Positions 16,312-24,676 of a DNA stretch of 25,611 nt are shown piece by piece. The DNA lies in the NCBI GenBank assembly GCA_046724395.1, contig JBKOWM010000016.1:1-25611 (forward strand), given 5' to 3'. Made by a program: the position numbers and the translations under genes. The notes under the pieces were generated by a model. That model saw only the letters and a list, made by a program, of their open reading frames with translations. It made no database searches and was not told the DNA's origin. The DNA comes from DATAEU01 sp046724395 (GTDB taxonomy: Bacteria; Actinomycetota; UBA4738; HRBIN12). Numbering within the stretch: the stretch's first letter is position 1; each line of letters opens with the position of its first letter.

Positions 16312-16680
16312 CTAACGCTCCCCGCCGGCACCGACCTGCTCAAACAAGCCGACGATGTTGCCGGACGGGTCGCTGAACGACGCCCAGGAGCCGATCTCTT
16401 CGCTGATGGGAGTTCGCTTCCTGACGGTTGCGCCTCCCGCGGCCTCGACCGCCTCGAGGGACGACTCGATCGAGGCGCTCAGGATGTAGACGCCCCCGCC
16501 GAGCTTCGGCGCGTCCTTCGTGAACCCGCCCCCGAGCTCCCCGCCGGCGTCGGTGAACATGATGTAGTCGCCCATCGCATCGTCGCGCCGGATGTTCCAG
16601 CCGAACGCCTTCTCGTAGAAGGCGGCCGACGCCTCGGAGTCCTCCGAATACAGCTCAATCCATCCGATCTTGCCGTCCAT
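16312..16680 (-). CDS. VOC-family (glyoxalase/bleomycin-resistance fold) protein
   Basis: The 122-aa protein starts at ATG 16680, chosen because GGAGGTG lies six bases upstream. It has the two beta-alpha-beta-beta-beta halves of a vicinal oxygen chelate protein. The first half reads GKIGWIELYSED, AAFYEKAFGWNI and DYIMFTDAGG. The second reads GGVYILSASIESSLEAVEAA, SWASFSDPSGNIVGLFE. The second-half SDPSGNxxGLFE motif is typical, with Glu as a metal ligand. At the usual N-terminal His ligand the residue is Glu/Trp, so the metal site may be incomplete, as in many VOC proteins of unknown role. A PhnB relic follows. Confidence 0.88.
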   Translation of the reverse strand: MDGKIGWIELYSEDSEASAAFYEKAFGWNIRRDDAMGDYIMFTDAGGELGGGFTKDAPKLGGGVYILSASIESSLEAVEAAGGATVRKRTPISEEIGSWASFSDPSGNIVGLFEQVGAGGER

Positions 16681-16809
16681 GCGCACCTCCACGGGCTGTC
16701 TGACCTCTCCACATCTACCGAGCAGCGATCGACTGGGTCAAGGCAGCAACGAAGGGGAACCGACGCCAAGCCGTCGCGCAGCGCGTCAGTCGCGGCTTTG
16801 TCCTCCGCT

Positions 16810-17343
16810 TCAGAGGTCGAGCCCGGGGACGTCGTGGCTGCCGAGGATCTGCGAGATCTCTCCGCCGTGGTGCAGGTCGTGTTCCATCACGTGCCAGACC
16901 ACCCAGCCTCGGGTGAATGTCTCGGTCCGCGTCCCGCGCCGACGGGAGAACTCCACGCCTAGGTCCTGCGGCGTCCAACGACGGAGGCAGTCGTCGACGA
17001 CGGCCCACGACCTCGTCAGGCCGTCGACGATTTCCTCCGCCCCCCGCGGGTGTGCCTCGTCGTCTTCCCATCCGGCGTCCTCCAGCGCGAGATCCGGAAC
17101 GGTCGTGCTCGCGACACGGAACATCTCACGAACAGCGGCATCGCCCTCGGCCAAGACGTCGTGGAACCAGTACACCCGTGAGCCGGCGAGGTGTCCGGCG
17201 AGCTGCCAGACCGCCCACATATGAGGCGCGGTGCGCAGGCCGAGCTGCTGCGGCGTGAGGTGGCGGATCGCATTCGCGAGGACGCGCTGATGGTTCGTCC
17301 ACCCTTCACGGAACGGCTCGAGTGCGGCAGCTGCGGACGTCAC
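16810..17343 (-). CDS. DinB-family metal-binding protein
   Basis: The 177-aa protein is a DinB-fold four-helix bundle. The best start is GTG 17343; the open frame extends to 17919, but that part is antisense to soxR and carries no signal. Key features are FREGWTNHQRVLANAI at the start, WQLAGHLAGSRVYWF with His51, and VWHVMEHDLHHGGEISQILG with His155 and His159, the expected metal triad. The length is typical. Members are putative thiol-dependent transferases, and the substrate is unknown. The start lies 60 bp downstream of soxR on the same strand, so the two may be co-transcribed and DinB may be part of the SoxR-linked stress response. The ribosome site is weak. Confidence 0.85.
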   Translation of the reverse strand: MTSAAAALEPFREGWTNHQRVLANAIRHLTPQQLGLRTAPHMWAVWQLAGHLAGSRVYWFHDVLAEGDAAVREMFRVASTTVPDLALEDAGWEDDEAHPRGAEEIVDGLTRSWAVVDDCLRRWTPQDLGVEFSRRRGTRTETFTRGWVVWHVMEHDLHHGGEISQILGSHDVPGLDL

Positions 17344-17402
17344 CTGGGAGATGCTACGCGCCTCGGCACGTACGGACGCGGGTCGCAGACACGAGCCGTG
17401 AC

Positions 17403-17903
17403 TCAGCGAGGATCTGGACCGCCGACCAGACGAGGCGAGATGGTCTCCGGATCGTCGCCGAGGAGATAGCGTGCGCCAGCGCCGCGGGACGAGGCGACGT
17501 CGCTCGGGTTGTAGAGCCGACACCGCTGAAGCGAGAGACATCCGCAGCCGATGCACCCTGTCAGGTCGTCCCGGAGCGCCTCGAGCGCCGAAATGCGGTC
17601 GTCGAGCCGCAAACGCCATACCCGCGACATCCGCGACCACTCCACCTTCGTCGGCGCCCGGTCGGGCGGCAGGACCATCAGCGCGTCGGCGATCTCGTCG
17701 AGCGACAGGCCGAGCCGCTGCGCAATCCGAATCACTCCGAGCCGACGGAGAACGTGTCGAGGGTAGGTTCGGTGGCCGCCGGAGGTCCGAACCGACCGGA
17801 TCAGACCGATCTCCTCGTAGAAGCGGAGCGCCGACGGAGCCAGACCCGAACGCCGCGCGACCTCGCCGATCGAGAGAACATCCGTGGCCGATGGTCCCCG
17901 CAT
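17403..17903 (-). CDS. soxR: Redox-sensitive transcriptional activator SoxR
   Basis: The 166-aa MerR-family regulator has a winged HTH at residues 9-75 (LSIGEVARRSGLAPSALRFY, then GGHRTYPRHVLRRLGVI) and a dimerisation helix at about 85-112. Its C-terminal [2Fe-2S] site is CIGCGCLSLQRC, with Cys117, 120, 122 and 128, matching the C-x2-C-x-C-x5-C of SoxR. The cluster is oxidised by redox-cycling compounds, and oxidised SoxR untwists promoters with a long spacer. The start ATG 17903 lies only about eight bases from a GATACC -10-like box, so the mRNA has little or no leader. A perfect SoxR box lies in the divergent region at 17925-17940, covering the gene's own -35 as well. Confidence 0.95.
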   Translation of the reverse strand: MRGPSATDVLSIGEVARRSGLAPSALRFYEEIGLIRSVRTSGGHRTYPRHVLRRLGVIRIAQRLGLSLDEIADALMVLPPDRAPTKVEWSRMSRVWRLRLDDRISALEALRDDLTGCIGCGCLSLQRCRLYNPSDVASSRGAGARYLLGDDPETISPRLVGGPDPR

Positions 17904-17919
17904 GCCCCAACGGTATCAC

Positions 17920-17950
17920 TTGACTTCAAGTGCACTTGAATTTGTAGCGT
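17920..17950 (+). promoter_or_regulatory. SoxR box within a 19-bp-spacer promoter (transketolase side)
   Basis: Bases 17925-17940 form a perfect 16-bp palindrome, TTCAAGTGCACTTGAA, close to the known SoxR operator core. On the plus strand it sits between a -35 box TTGACT (17920-17925) and a -10 box TAGCGT (17945-17950), separated by exactly 19 bp. A 19-bp spacer, longer than the usual 17, is the hallmark of MerR/SoxR-activated promoters such as soxS. The predicted start site falls on or next to ATG 17957. On the minus strand TTCAAG (17940-17935) and GATACC (17917-17912) with 17 bp between them could serve soxR. Confidence 0.8.
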
Positions 17951-17956
17951 TCGGGC

Positions 17957-18643
17957 ATGCGCACGAACGCGGGCGTGGAGCGCGTCCGTCAGTCGATGGG
18001 GCTCACCACGGGCGACGAGAAGCACGATGAGAGCAGCACCTCCACGCTCGACGCGATCTGGGTCCTGTACGACCGTGTTCTGCGCGTGCGCCCAGGGGAG
18101 CCGGACTGGGAGGACCGTGACCGATTCATCCTCAGCAAAGGCCACGGGCCGGCAGCGTTCTATGCGGTGCTCGCCGACAAAGGGTTCTTCCCATCGGACG
18201 AGCTCGCCGCGTTTCTCGACTACCACGGCGCGCTCGGCTCCCACCCGGATCGGACACTCGTTCCCGGCGTCGAGGCATCGACGGGATCGCTCGGCCACGG
18301 TCTACCGATGGCGATCGGGACCGCGCTTGCTCTCCGCGCGAAAGACAATGCGCAAGCGCGCGTGATCGTGCTGTGTGGGGATGCCGAGCTCAACGAGGGC
18401 TCGAACTGGGAGGCGATCATGCTCGCGCCACATCTGCGCCTGTCGAACCTGACGCTCCTGGTGATCGACAATCACACCTCGACGATCCCGATGGGTCCAT
18501 GGAGGGAGCGGCTGGGGTCGTTCGGCTGGCGGACCGACATCGTGAGCGGCCACGACCACGATCAGCTCGAGCGCGCGCTTCGCGTCCGAGCTCCCGAGCA
18601 GCCAACCGCGATCATTGCCGACCTCCCGGAGGGCGAGTGGTGA
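17957..18643 (+). CDS. Transketolase, N-terminal (thiamine-diphosphate pyrophosphate-binding) subunit
   Basis: The 228-aa protein is the N-terminal half of a split transketolase. It keeps LSKGHGPAAFYAVLADKG (His63), GSLGHGLPMAIGTALALRAK (110-129), and the cofactor Mg/diphosphate motif GDAELNEGSNWEA (141-153) with IDNHTS at 170-175. The usual GDG is GDA here and the usual NN is DNH, as in some split enzymes. Transketolase moves two-carbon units between sugar phosphates in the non-oxidative pentose phosphate pathway using thiamine diphosphate. It needs the partner at 18640 and overlaps it by GTGA. ATG 17957 is at the predicted transcription start, so the message is probably leaderless. It is under the SoxR box. 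Confidence 0.9.
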   Translation: MRTNAGVERVRQSMGLTTGDEKHDESSTSTLDAIWVLYDRVLRVRPGEPDWEDRDRFILSKGHGPAAFYAVLADKGFFPSDELAAFLDYHGALGSHPDRTLVPGVEASTGSLGHGLPMAIGTALALRAKDNAQARVIVLCGDAELNEGSNWEAIMLAPHLRLSNLTLLVIDNHTSTIPMGPWRERLGSFGWRTDIVSGHDHDQLERALRVRAPEQPTAIIADLPEGEW

Positions 18644-19536
18644 GCACCATGCGCGAGCGGTTCGCCGACACCGCCACCGATCTCCTCGACGTCGACGAGC
18701 GCGCTTCGGTGGTGCTCGCGGACATCAGCCTCGAGTACTTCCGGACGGCCCGGAAGAAGCATCCGAACCGGGTCGTGAATGTCGGCATCATGGAGCAGAC
18801 AATGATCGGCGTCGCCGCAGGAATGGCGATGGAGGGCTTTCATCCGATCGTCCACACGATCGCACCCTTCCTCGTCGAGCGGCCCTTGGAGCAGCTCAAA
18901 CTCGATTTTTGCTATCAGGGACTCGGCGGCACGTTCGTCTCTGCCGGCGCCTCGTACGACTACGCAAGCTCCGGCGGAACTCACCACGCGCCGGGCGATG
19001 TTCAGGTCCTGCTGTCGATCCCGGGCATGCGCGTGCTCGTTCCGGGTCATCCGGACGAGGTCGACGCTCTGCTCCGCGCGACGCACGGCGACGGGACACC
19101 GACCTATCTGCGAACCAGCGCGGCCCGGAATGGTCAGGCGTTCGCGGTCGCACCCGGTCGCCTCCAGGTCGTGAGACGGGGAACTGGCGCCACCGTGGTG
19201 GCGGTGGGGCCGATGCTGTCGAGAACGCTCGACGCCCTCGGAGGCGACGACGTCTCGGTCCTGTACGCGACCACGATCGGGCCGTTCGACGGCAAGACGC
19301 TCCGCGCGTTCGCCGGAGCCGGTTCGACGATCGTCGTCGTCGAGCCGTACTACGAGGGCACGACGGCCGGCGCCATGACGTCGTCCTTGCCGGATCGCGC
19401 CGTCCGGATCGTATCCATCGGCGTGCCGCGACGGTTTCTGCGCCACTACGGCGAGCCCGAGGAACACGACGCCGCACTCGGGCTGGACGCGTCCGGCATC
19501 CGTCGACGGTTCTGCGCCGAGGTGGGGAAGGGCTAG
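18640..19536 (+). CDS. Transketolase, C-terminal (pyrimidine-binding) subunit
   Basis: The 298-aa protein begins at GTG 18640 (overlapping the upstream stop as GTGA) or at ATG 18649. It has the pyrimidine-binding domain: ADISLEYF and NVGIMEQTMIGVAAGMAMEG, where Glu52 would activate the thiazolium ring. This is followed by FLVERPLEQLKLDFCYQG, GGTHHAPGDVQVLLSIPGM and the C-terminal Rossmann-like domain with TIVVVEPYYEGTTAGAM. Lengths and order match the C-terminal half of split transketolases. Together the subunits form the pentose-phosphate enzyme. The dinucleotide-scale overlap ensures 1:1 production. It ends at 19536, and no further plus-strand gene follows closely. Confidence 0.9.
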   Translation: MSTMRERFADTATDLLDVDERASVVLADISLEYFRTARKKHPNRVVNVGIMEQTMIGVAAGMAMEGFHPIVHTIAPFLVERPLEQLKLDFCYQGLGGTFVSAGASYDYASSGGTHHAPGDVQVLLSIPGMRVLVPGHPDEVDALLRATHGDGTPTYLRTSAARNGQAFAVAPGRLQVVRRGTGATVVAVGPMLSRTLDALGGDDVSVLYATTIGPFDGKTLRAFAGAGSTIVVVEPYYEGTTAGAMTSSLPDRAVRIVSIGVPRRFLRHYGEPEEHDAALGLDASGIRRRFCAEVGKG

Positions 19537-20352
19537 GCACGTGGCCGCAGACGCGCCGTCGTGAACGCTCGTGCATGGAAGCCCGTCGCGAAGCCAGCGC
19601 AGAGGAGGCGGCGAGTCGCCAGCCTTCGATACCTTGACTCGGCGCCGCGAGAACCGTACGGTTTGAATCGCTTCCCGGCGAGAGAAGGGTGGTGAGGACA
19701 GGCGATGCAAAGAGACTGCTTCCACGAAGTCGGTCCGGTCGTGTCCTCCTCCCGGGGGATCCGCTAGGACCCCTTTCGCAATCCTCGGCTCCACACGTGT
19801 CGCGCGGTTCGTCGGTTGTCGGCTCGCCTCAGCGTGTGGTTGCTAGTTCGACGACCGTTTTAAGGGGGTGATGGCAGATGGGTTTGCGTTGTTCTCGCGA
19901 CAACGTCGAAAGTGAGGTGCTCACCTGCATCACCTTCGTACGAGTCAGCTCGTTCGGCGGTTGAAAGAGAATCGTCGAACAGGCAAGCGCGACTCGGATG
20001 TTTCGATCCTCGAAGAACTCAGCCGTCGGACGCGCCGCGCGAATTGCCAGCGCGTGCGACATCCTCGATAGACCGAGGTAGTCGGGTCGTTGCCGCTGAG
20101 AAGGCTTCCGGCCTCGTCGCTCGGGGCCTTCTCCGCGTTCTGGACACGCTGCAGGACCCGGTGGCACATCCGCCTGTTGCTCGATCTCGGGCGATCAGCA
20201 AGATGATGCGAACGCTTCGTGAGGCGGTTGTGAGGAGCACGCTACTCAGGACCAGCGTTTCAACGGCAGTCACCGTGAGGCCGGCTGGTCGAGGCAACCA
20301 GGCGTTCTTCAGGATTCGATGCAGGAGAGACGACTCCTTGAGCGATCCGGCG
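19537..20352. other. Long stretch without a recognisable gene
   Basis: About 815 bases lie between the convergent transketolase operon and the reductase-like gene. Open frames on either strand (for instance minus 19829-20167 and 19945-20169) overlap one another and show no domain. At 19860-19916 an AAGGGGGTG is followed by a 14-codon frame (MADGFALFSRQRRK), too small to call. An inverted repeat with 8-bp arms sits at 20098-20133. It may be eroded coding DNA, but nothing is identifiable. Confidence 0.4.
20098..20133. repeat. Inverted repeat, 8-bp arms
   Basis: GAGAAGGC at 20098-20105 is matched perfectly by GCCTTCTC at 20126-20133, with a 20-base GC-rich loop. No T run follows on either strand, so it is not a standard intrinsic terminator. 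It lies between convergent transcription units, where a terminator would be expected. It may be fortuitous. Confidence 0.3.
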
Positions 20353-20914
20353 TCATCGCGGCACGTCGAGTGCGAGGATCATCACGCCCAATGGGGTGCG
20401 ACGGGTGTCTCTGAGGCGCATGATCGTTTTGTCGACTCCTGGTCTAAACAGCTGTTTGCCGGCGCCGAGCACAACCGGATGGAGCCACAGACGAACGTCG
20501 TCGATGAGCCTTGACTTCAGCAGCGTTTGGACCAGCTCCCCACTTCCGTTGACCAGGAGATCGTGATCCTGTTTGAGGCGGGCAATCTCCGAGGCAACAT
20601 CGCCCTTGATCACTTTGCCATGCCAGCCGATGGGTTCGGTCAGCGTGTTCGAGGCGACGAACTTGGGCATGGCGTTCATCTTCTCGGCAAACCCCTGCTC
20701 GTCCGTAATGGACGGCCACACTCGAGAGAATCGTTCGAACGTCACCCGCCCCAGAAGCAACGCGTCGGCTTCGGCGAGCACGGCTTGGGCGGCATCGTTC
20801 AGAGCCTCATCGAAGAATGGGACCTGCCAACCACCGAGCGGGAATCCCTCGTCTCCCCGGATCCTCCATGACCCCGTCCAGAGTCACGAACTCCGACAGC
20901 ATTAGCTTGCCCAC
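20353..20914 (-). pseudogene. Dihydrofolate-reductase-like (RibD C-terminal) protein with one frameshift
   Basis: Once corrected this is a 186-aa protein of the bacterial dihydrofolate-reductase-like/RibD-C family. The start GTG 20914 has AGGAG about seven bases upstream. The first part reads GKLMLSEFVTLDGVMEDPG in one frame. The rest, starting FPLGGWQVPFFDEAL and then ADALLLGRVTFERF, is in another. The shift lies in the C4 run at 20855-20858, where one base appears to be extra. Later motifs are KFVASNTLTEPIGW, LLVNGSGELVQTLLKSRLID and the C-terminal DDVRLWLHPVVLGAGKQLF. Such proteins are NADPH-dependent reductases of unknown substrate. No decay is seen outside the run, so a sequence error is possible. 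Confidence 0.85.
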
Positions 20915-20997
20915 TACGGTCTCCTTTCGGATCTGCTTCTTTGCCCGGCATCGCAGGCTCAAGAATCGGTCGTGACCTTCGTCCGAACAGGTTCGCG

Positions 20998-21741
20998 CTA
21001 CGCGGTGGAGCGCTCCAGTTTGTGCACAGTCGGCATCTGGCCTCGACGCCGCCACAGGTACCGAACGGAGCTGAAGTGCAGGACCATCGAGAGCGGAACC
21101 AGGAAGGTAGGCACCAGCGCCATCGGGAAACGTGTCATGACTGCCGTTGTAGGAGACGTGTGCAGGAAGTGGACCGAGCCGAGGTTCGCCATCGCACCGA
21201 GGACGATGGCGGCGAGCAGGTCCGCGATGCCGAACGCGTTCCACGCGAGGGCCCACGTGCGACCTCGTGGGTCGTCGAGTCGTCTGGCGACGAACGGCGC
21301 GGCGGCGCCCGTGATGATGTCTCCGAGGCCGGATGGCAACGCGAAGGCCGCGGGAAGCTGATCACGAGCGAGAAGCACCCAGAAGGCTACGCCCAGCACG
21401 CGCCATACCTGAAGGGTGGCCAGCCTCGATTGGGTCAGCGGGTCTTCAAGCGCGTCCCGAAGCGTCGGAATCGTCAGGGTGGCGAGCCAAGGGCCGAAGA
21501 TCCCGAGAAGCAGTGGCAACGCGACGCCTGGCAGCCGCTCATCGACGGCTGGCCGATAGGCTCCTGCGAGGGCGACCAACGTCGTCGCGATCAGCCACGC
21601 GGCCAGGACCGTGCCGACTGCCCAGGGGGCCGCCGGGCGGTCGTGCAGGAGCGGATTTGCGCGGAGGATGGCGATGATCGCCACGACGACGGCGACGCTC
21701 GTCCCCACCACCAACACCGTCAAGTACGCCGGAACCTCCAT
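20998..21741 (-). CDS. Multi-pass membrane protein of unknown function
   Basis: The 247-aa protein starts at ATG 21741, with GGGAGGGGAAG upstream. About six or seven hydrophobic segments are visible: residues 5-27 (AYLTVLVVGTSVAVVVAII), 38-61, 72-92 (VALPLLLGIFGPWLATL), 110-125, 166-186 and 205-225. Loops include GLGDIITGAAAPFVARRLDD and a short basic tail. There is no transporter or enzyme motif I recognise. The downstream reductase-like gene starts about 80 bp after its stop on the same strand, so the two may share a transcript. Confidence 0.75.
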   Translation of the reverse strand: MEVPAYLTVLVVGTSVAVVVAIIAILRANPLLHDRPAAPWAVGTVLAAWLIATTLVALAGAYRPAVDERLPGVALPLLLGIFGPWLATLTIPTLRDALEDPLTQSRLATLQVWRVLGVAFWVLLARDQLPAAFALPSGLGDIITGAAAPFVARRLDDPRGRTWALAWNAFGIADLLAAIVLGAMANLGSVHFLHTSPTTAVMTRFPMALVPTFLVPLSMVLHFSSVRYLWRRRGQMPTVHKLERSTA

Positions 21742-21922
21742 CGCTTGCTTCCCCTCCCATCGTTGTGCGCGTCATGTTCCATCGCGTGTGCGGTTTGCTC
21801 ACTCGCGGCGACGTTACGAGTCGATCGGGAGGGGAGCGTCACTCGAAAGTGGATGTTCGGGGTGGAGTCTCTCGACGCGGAAGCGACTCGGCGATCGCCC
21901 TTGACCGGCGCCCTCCGTGGTC

Positions 21923-24676
21923 CTACCGGACCAACCCCATGACGCGTGCGCGCGCGACCGCTTGCGTGCGGTTCGGCGCGCCGAGCTTGTCGAGGATGTG
22001 GCCAACGTGCTTCTTGACCGTATCGAGAACGACGAAGAGCTCGTCTGCGATCTCCTGGTTCGACCTGCCCGCCGCCATCAAGGCCAACACCTGCATCTCG
22101 CGCTCGGTCAACAGCTCCAACGCATCGGGGTCGTGCGTTCGAGGGGGCCGACGTCTTTCTGGTCCCACACGGAACCCGCGCTGTAACCGTTCGAGGTAAC
22201 CACTTGAGACGTGATCGGGGAGCTCGGTCTGACCCCTACGCTGGGCAGAAACAAGCTTGTCGACAAGTCGGGCCATCGTCGCGCCCTCGTCGAGGAATAC
22301 GCGGTTATAGCCCTGGGGCACTGCGAGGCCGAACGCGTTCGAGAGGCTCGCCAGCGCGGCGTTCTCGTCCCGGCTCGCCGCCAGCGCCAGTGCCTCGAGG
22401 GCGTAAAGCTCGACGAGACTGTTCGTTCGCCGTTGGATCGAGGCCTGCCTGCGCAGCATCCGCAGGAGTCGAAGTGCTCGCTCGGCGTCCTGCTGAGCGA
22501 GTAGCACACGAGCTTGCACGAGGTACTCAAGTTCCCTGGGGTAACTGGGCCGATCGGCGGCCAGGCCTCGCGCATGCACCCAGTCGGCAACATCGCCGAT
22601 CTCCCCGCGGGCCAGCTGCAACCGTGCGCGGAGTGCTGGCACCGGATTCATGAGCGCGACGACGTCGGGACTCACGGCGACTGCGTGAGCCTTTTCCATC
22701 GCGTCCTGGGCGCCATGGCCATCGTCCTGCGCCTGACGTATCCAAGCGAGGACGGCTAGACCCGTGGCCATCGGCTGCGTGAATGCGAGGTGTCTACTTA
22801 GCGAGATGCCTCGGACGGCGTGATCCATTGCGCCATCCAGCTCGCCCCGCTCGTATAGCAGCCTGGCCAACCCGACGTGGGCCATGCCAGCCGCCGGAAG
22901 CTCGTAGCCGCCTTCGCTGGCAGCCAGGAGGCCCAGCCGATACGTCTCGACAGCCGCGCCGAGGCGCCCTCGGGCACGCTGGACCTCGCCAAGATCGTAG
23001 GCGACCCGCATCGCGAGGTACCCTTCGCCGGCCGCTCGCCGCTCCGCGAAGACGGCCGTGAGAGAGCGCTCCGCTCTTGTGAGGCGACCGCGGAGCCACT
23101 CGGCCACCCCGATGTTCCATTGCACATGGGAACTCAGGAGCCAGTCGTCCTCATCCACGTAGCCGAGCGCTGTGGCATCGCAGGCGAGCGCGGCGTCCGC
23201 GTCACCCCTGAGACGAGCCAGGTCCGCACGCAAGAAGGAGATCGCGGCGGGGACATTGGTCAGCACGCTCAGGTGCCGTTCCACCGATGGCGTATGTCGC
23301 TCATCGGCGATGCTCGCGAACGCGCTCTCCGCATCCGCCAGCAGCGAGTCGAGCTGCTGTGTGTCGCTTTCGACCGCGGCCATGACCGCCCGCGCCAGGC
23401 ACAGGCGTGGCCGCGCGCGCAGTGTTTCAACAGGCAGCACCGAAAGCCAATGGCTGAGCGTCGCGCCCTCGCTCCTTCGGAGAAGGCCCTCGACGTTCAG
23501 CTCAATGAGCCGGGCCGCCCAGGCCACGTCGCCCGCTGCTGTGGCATGTCGTACGGCGTCGTCGGGTAACGCGTGCTCCTCGTGCCAGGACGCCGCAGCG
23601 CGGTGCAGGTCCGGTACTCGGTCGCTACGGTCATGCTCCAAGCGAGCTCGCAACAGATCGGCGAACAAGTGGTGGAAACGCCACCAACGCCCCTCTTCGT
23701 CGAGGGGGATCAAGAAGAGATCCGCCGCATCCAGCCCTTCGAGCACCTCCTGCCCATCTGTTCGGCCCGTGAGCGCGTCGCACAGCGGACCGCTGAGCCG
23801 GTCGAGCACGGAGGTTTCGAGGAGAAACGTGACGACGTCGTCCGACTGCCGGGCCAGCACCTCCTCGGTTAGGTAGTCCATGACGTAGCGATTGCTCCCG
23901 GAGAACGTCCTCACGAAGCCTTCGGGGTCGGGGTGCTCCCGAAGCGAGAGGGCTGCAAGCTGCACGCCGGCCGCCCACCCCTCGGTTCGCTCGTGCAGCT
24001 TGGCGATGGCGCCCCCGGAGATGTGCAGTCCGGTGGTCTCCCCCAGGAAGGCGGCCGTCTCCTCGAGTGTGAAGCGAAGATCGGCACTTCGCAGCTCCGC
24101 CACCTGCCCGCTGGCTCGAAGCCGAGCCAATGGCAGCGGGGGGTCGCTGCGCGTGGCCAACGCCACCCGCAGGCCGGGCGGTAGTCGGTGAAGCAGGAGC
24201 GCAACGCTGTCGAGGACCGACGGCGACCTGATGAGGTGGAAGTCGTCGAGAACGAGCACGACTTGAACACCCGAAGGCATGGTGGTCAGATCGTTGATCA
24301 GGACAGTCACCACTACGTCTAGTGGTGGGGCCTGAGAACCAAGCAGGAATGGGGCAACGTGCTCGCCGACCCCGGGCAGAACTTCGTCGAGAGCCGCAGC
24401 AACGTAGCGCCAGAACCGCGAAGCGTCGTTCTCGCCATCGTCCAGCGACAACCACGCTGTCGGTCGACGGCCCTGCCGAGCAAAGTCCCCGAGCAGGGTC
24501 GATTTGCCGAACCCCGCGGGAGTGCAGATCAAGGTGAGCCCCCCACCGATCGTCCTGGCTAGGCTCTTCAGCAGGCGAGGGCGAGGCACGACGCCCGCAC
24601 GGGGGACGTGGAACTTCGTCGCCAAGAGCTCCTGGCGCTCCGCGGCCCCTCCAAGGTCAGTCGTGGGTTGAGCCAT
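21923..24676 (-). CDS. LuxR-family regulator of the MalT/LAL type (large ATP-binding)
   Basis: The 917-aa protein has an N-terminal STAND-type NTPase: Walker A CTPAGFGKST (51-60) and Walker B VVLVLDDFHL (139-148), followed by a winged-helix-like section with FHHLFADLLRARL. A long MalT-like TPR region covers about 430-830. A C-terminal LuxR HTH occupies about 851-917 (LLTEREMQVLALMAAGRSNQ, EIADELFVVLDTVKKHVGHI). MalT-type regulators switch on nucleotide and inducer binding and then activate target promoters. The start is ATG 24676, preceded by GAGG. The frame stays open to 25015, and residues just before the chosen Met (VPVHDWYGPAERLAYHVAH) look coding-like, so a longer form is possible. The inducer is unknown. 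Confidence 0.92.
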   Translation of the reverse strand: MAQPTTDLGGAAERQELLATKFHVPRAGVVPRPRLLKSLARTIGGGLTLICTPAGFGKSTLLGDFARQGRRPTAWLSLDDGENDASRFWRYVAAALDEVLPGVGEHVAPFLLGSQAPPLDVVVTVLINDLTTMPSGVQVVLVLDDFHLIRSPSVLDSVALLLHRLPPGLRVALATRSDPPLPLARLRASGQVAELRSADLRFTLEETAAFLGETTGLHISGGAIAKLHERTEGWAAGVQLAALSLREHPDPEGFVRTFSGSNRYVMDYLTEEVLARQSDDVVTFLLETSVLDRLSGPLCDALTGRTDGQEVLEGLDAADLFLIPLDEEGRWWRFHHLFADLLRARLEHDRSDRVPDLHRAAASWHEEHALPDDAVRHATAAGDVAWAARLIELNVEGLLRRSEGATLSHWLSVLPVETLRARPRLCLARAVMAAVESDTQQLDSLLADAESAFASIADERHTPSVERHLSVLTNVPAAISFLRADLARLRGDADAALACDATALGYVDEDDWLLSSHVQWNIGVAEWLRGRLTRAERSLTAVFAERRAAGEGYLAMRVAYDLGEVQRARGRLGAAVETYRLGLLAASEGGYELPAAGMAHVGLARLLYERGELDGAMDHAVRGISLSRHLAFTQPMATGLAVLAWIRQAQDDGHGAQDAMEKAHAVAVSPDVVALMNPVPALRARLQLARGEIGDVADWVHARGLAADRPSYPRELEYLVQARVLLAQQDAERALRLLRMLRRQASIQRRTNSLVELYALEALALAASRDENAALASLSNAFGLAVPQGYNRVFLDEGATMARLVDKLVSAQRRGQTELPDHVSSGYLERLQRGFRVGPERRRPPRTHDPDALELLTEREMQVLALMAAGRSNQEIADELFVVLDTVKKHVGHILDKLGAPNRTQAVARARVMGLVR

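Noticed and set aside
17344..17919. Upstream extension of the DinB frame on the minus strand
   Set aside because: It overlaps soxR in another frame on the same strand. The extension is Arg/Ser-rich, and DinB proteins are normally about 170 aa.
18562..19794. Minus-strand open frame of about 410 codons
   Set aside because: It lies antisense to the transketolase C-terminal subunit, whose motifs are unmistakable. The minus-strand translation is Arg/His/Asp-rich with no family pattern.
19829..20169. Overlapping minus-strand frames of 75-112 codons
   Set aside because: They overlap each other in different frames, have no recognisable motif, and neither has a convincing ribosome site.
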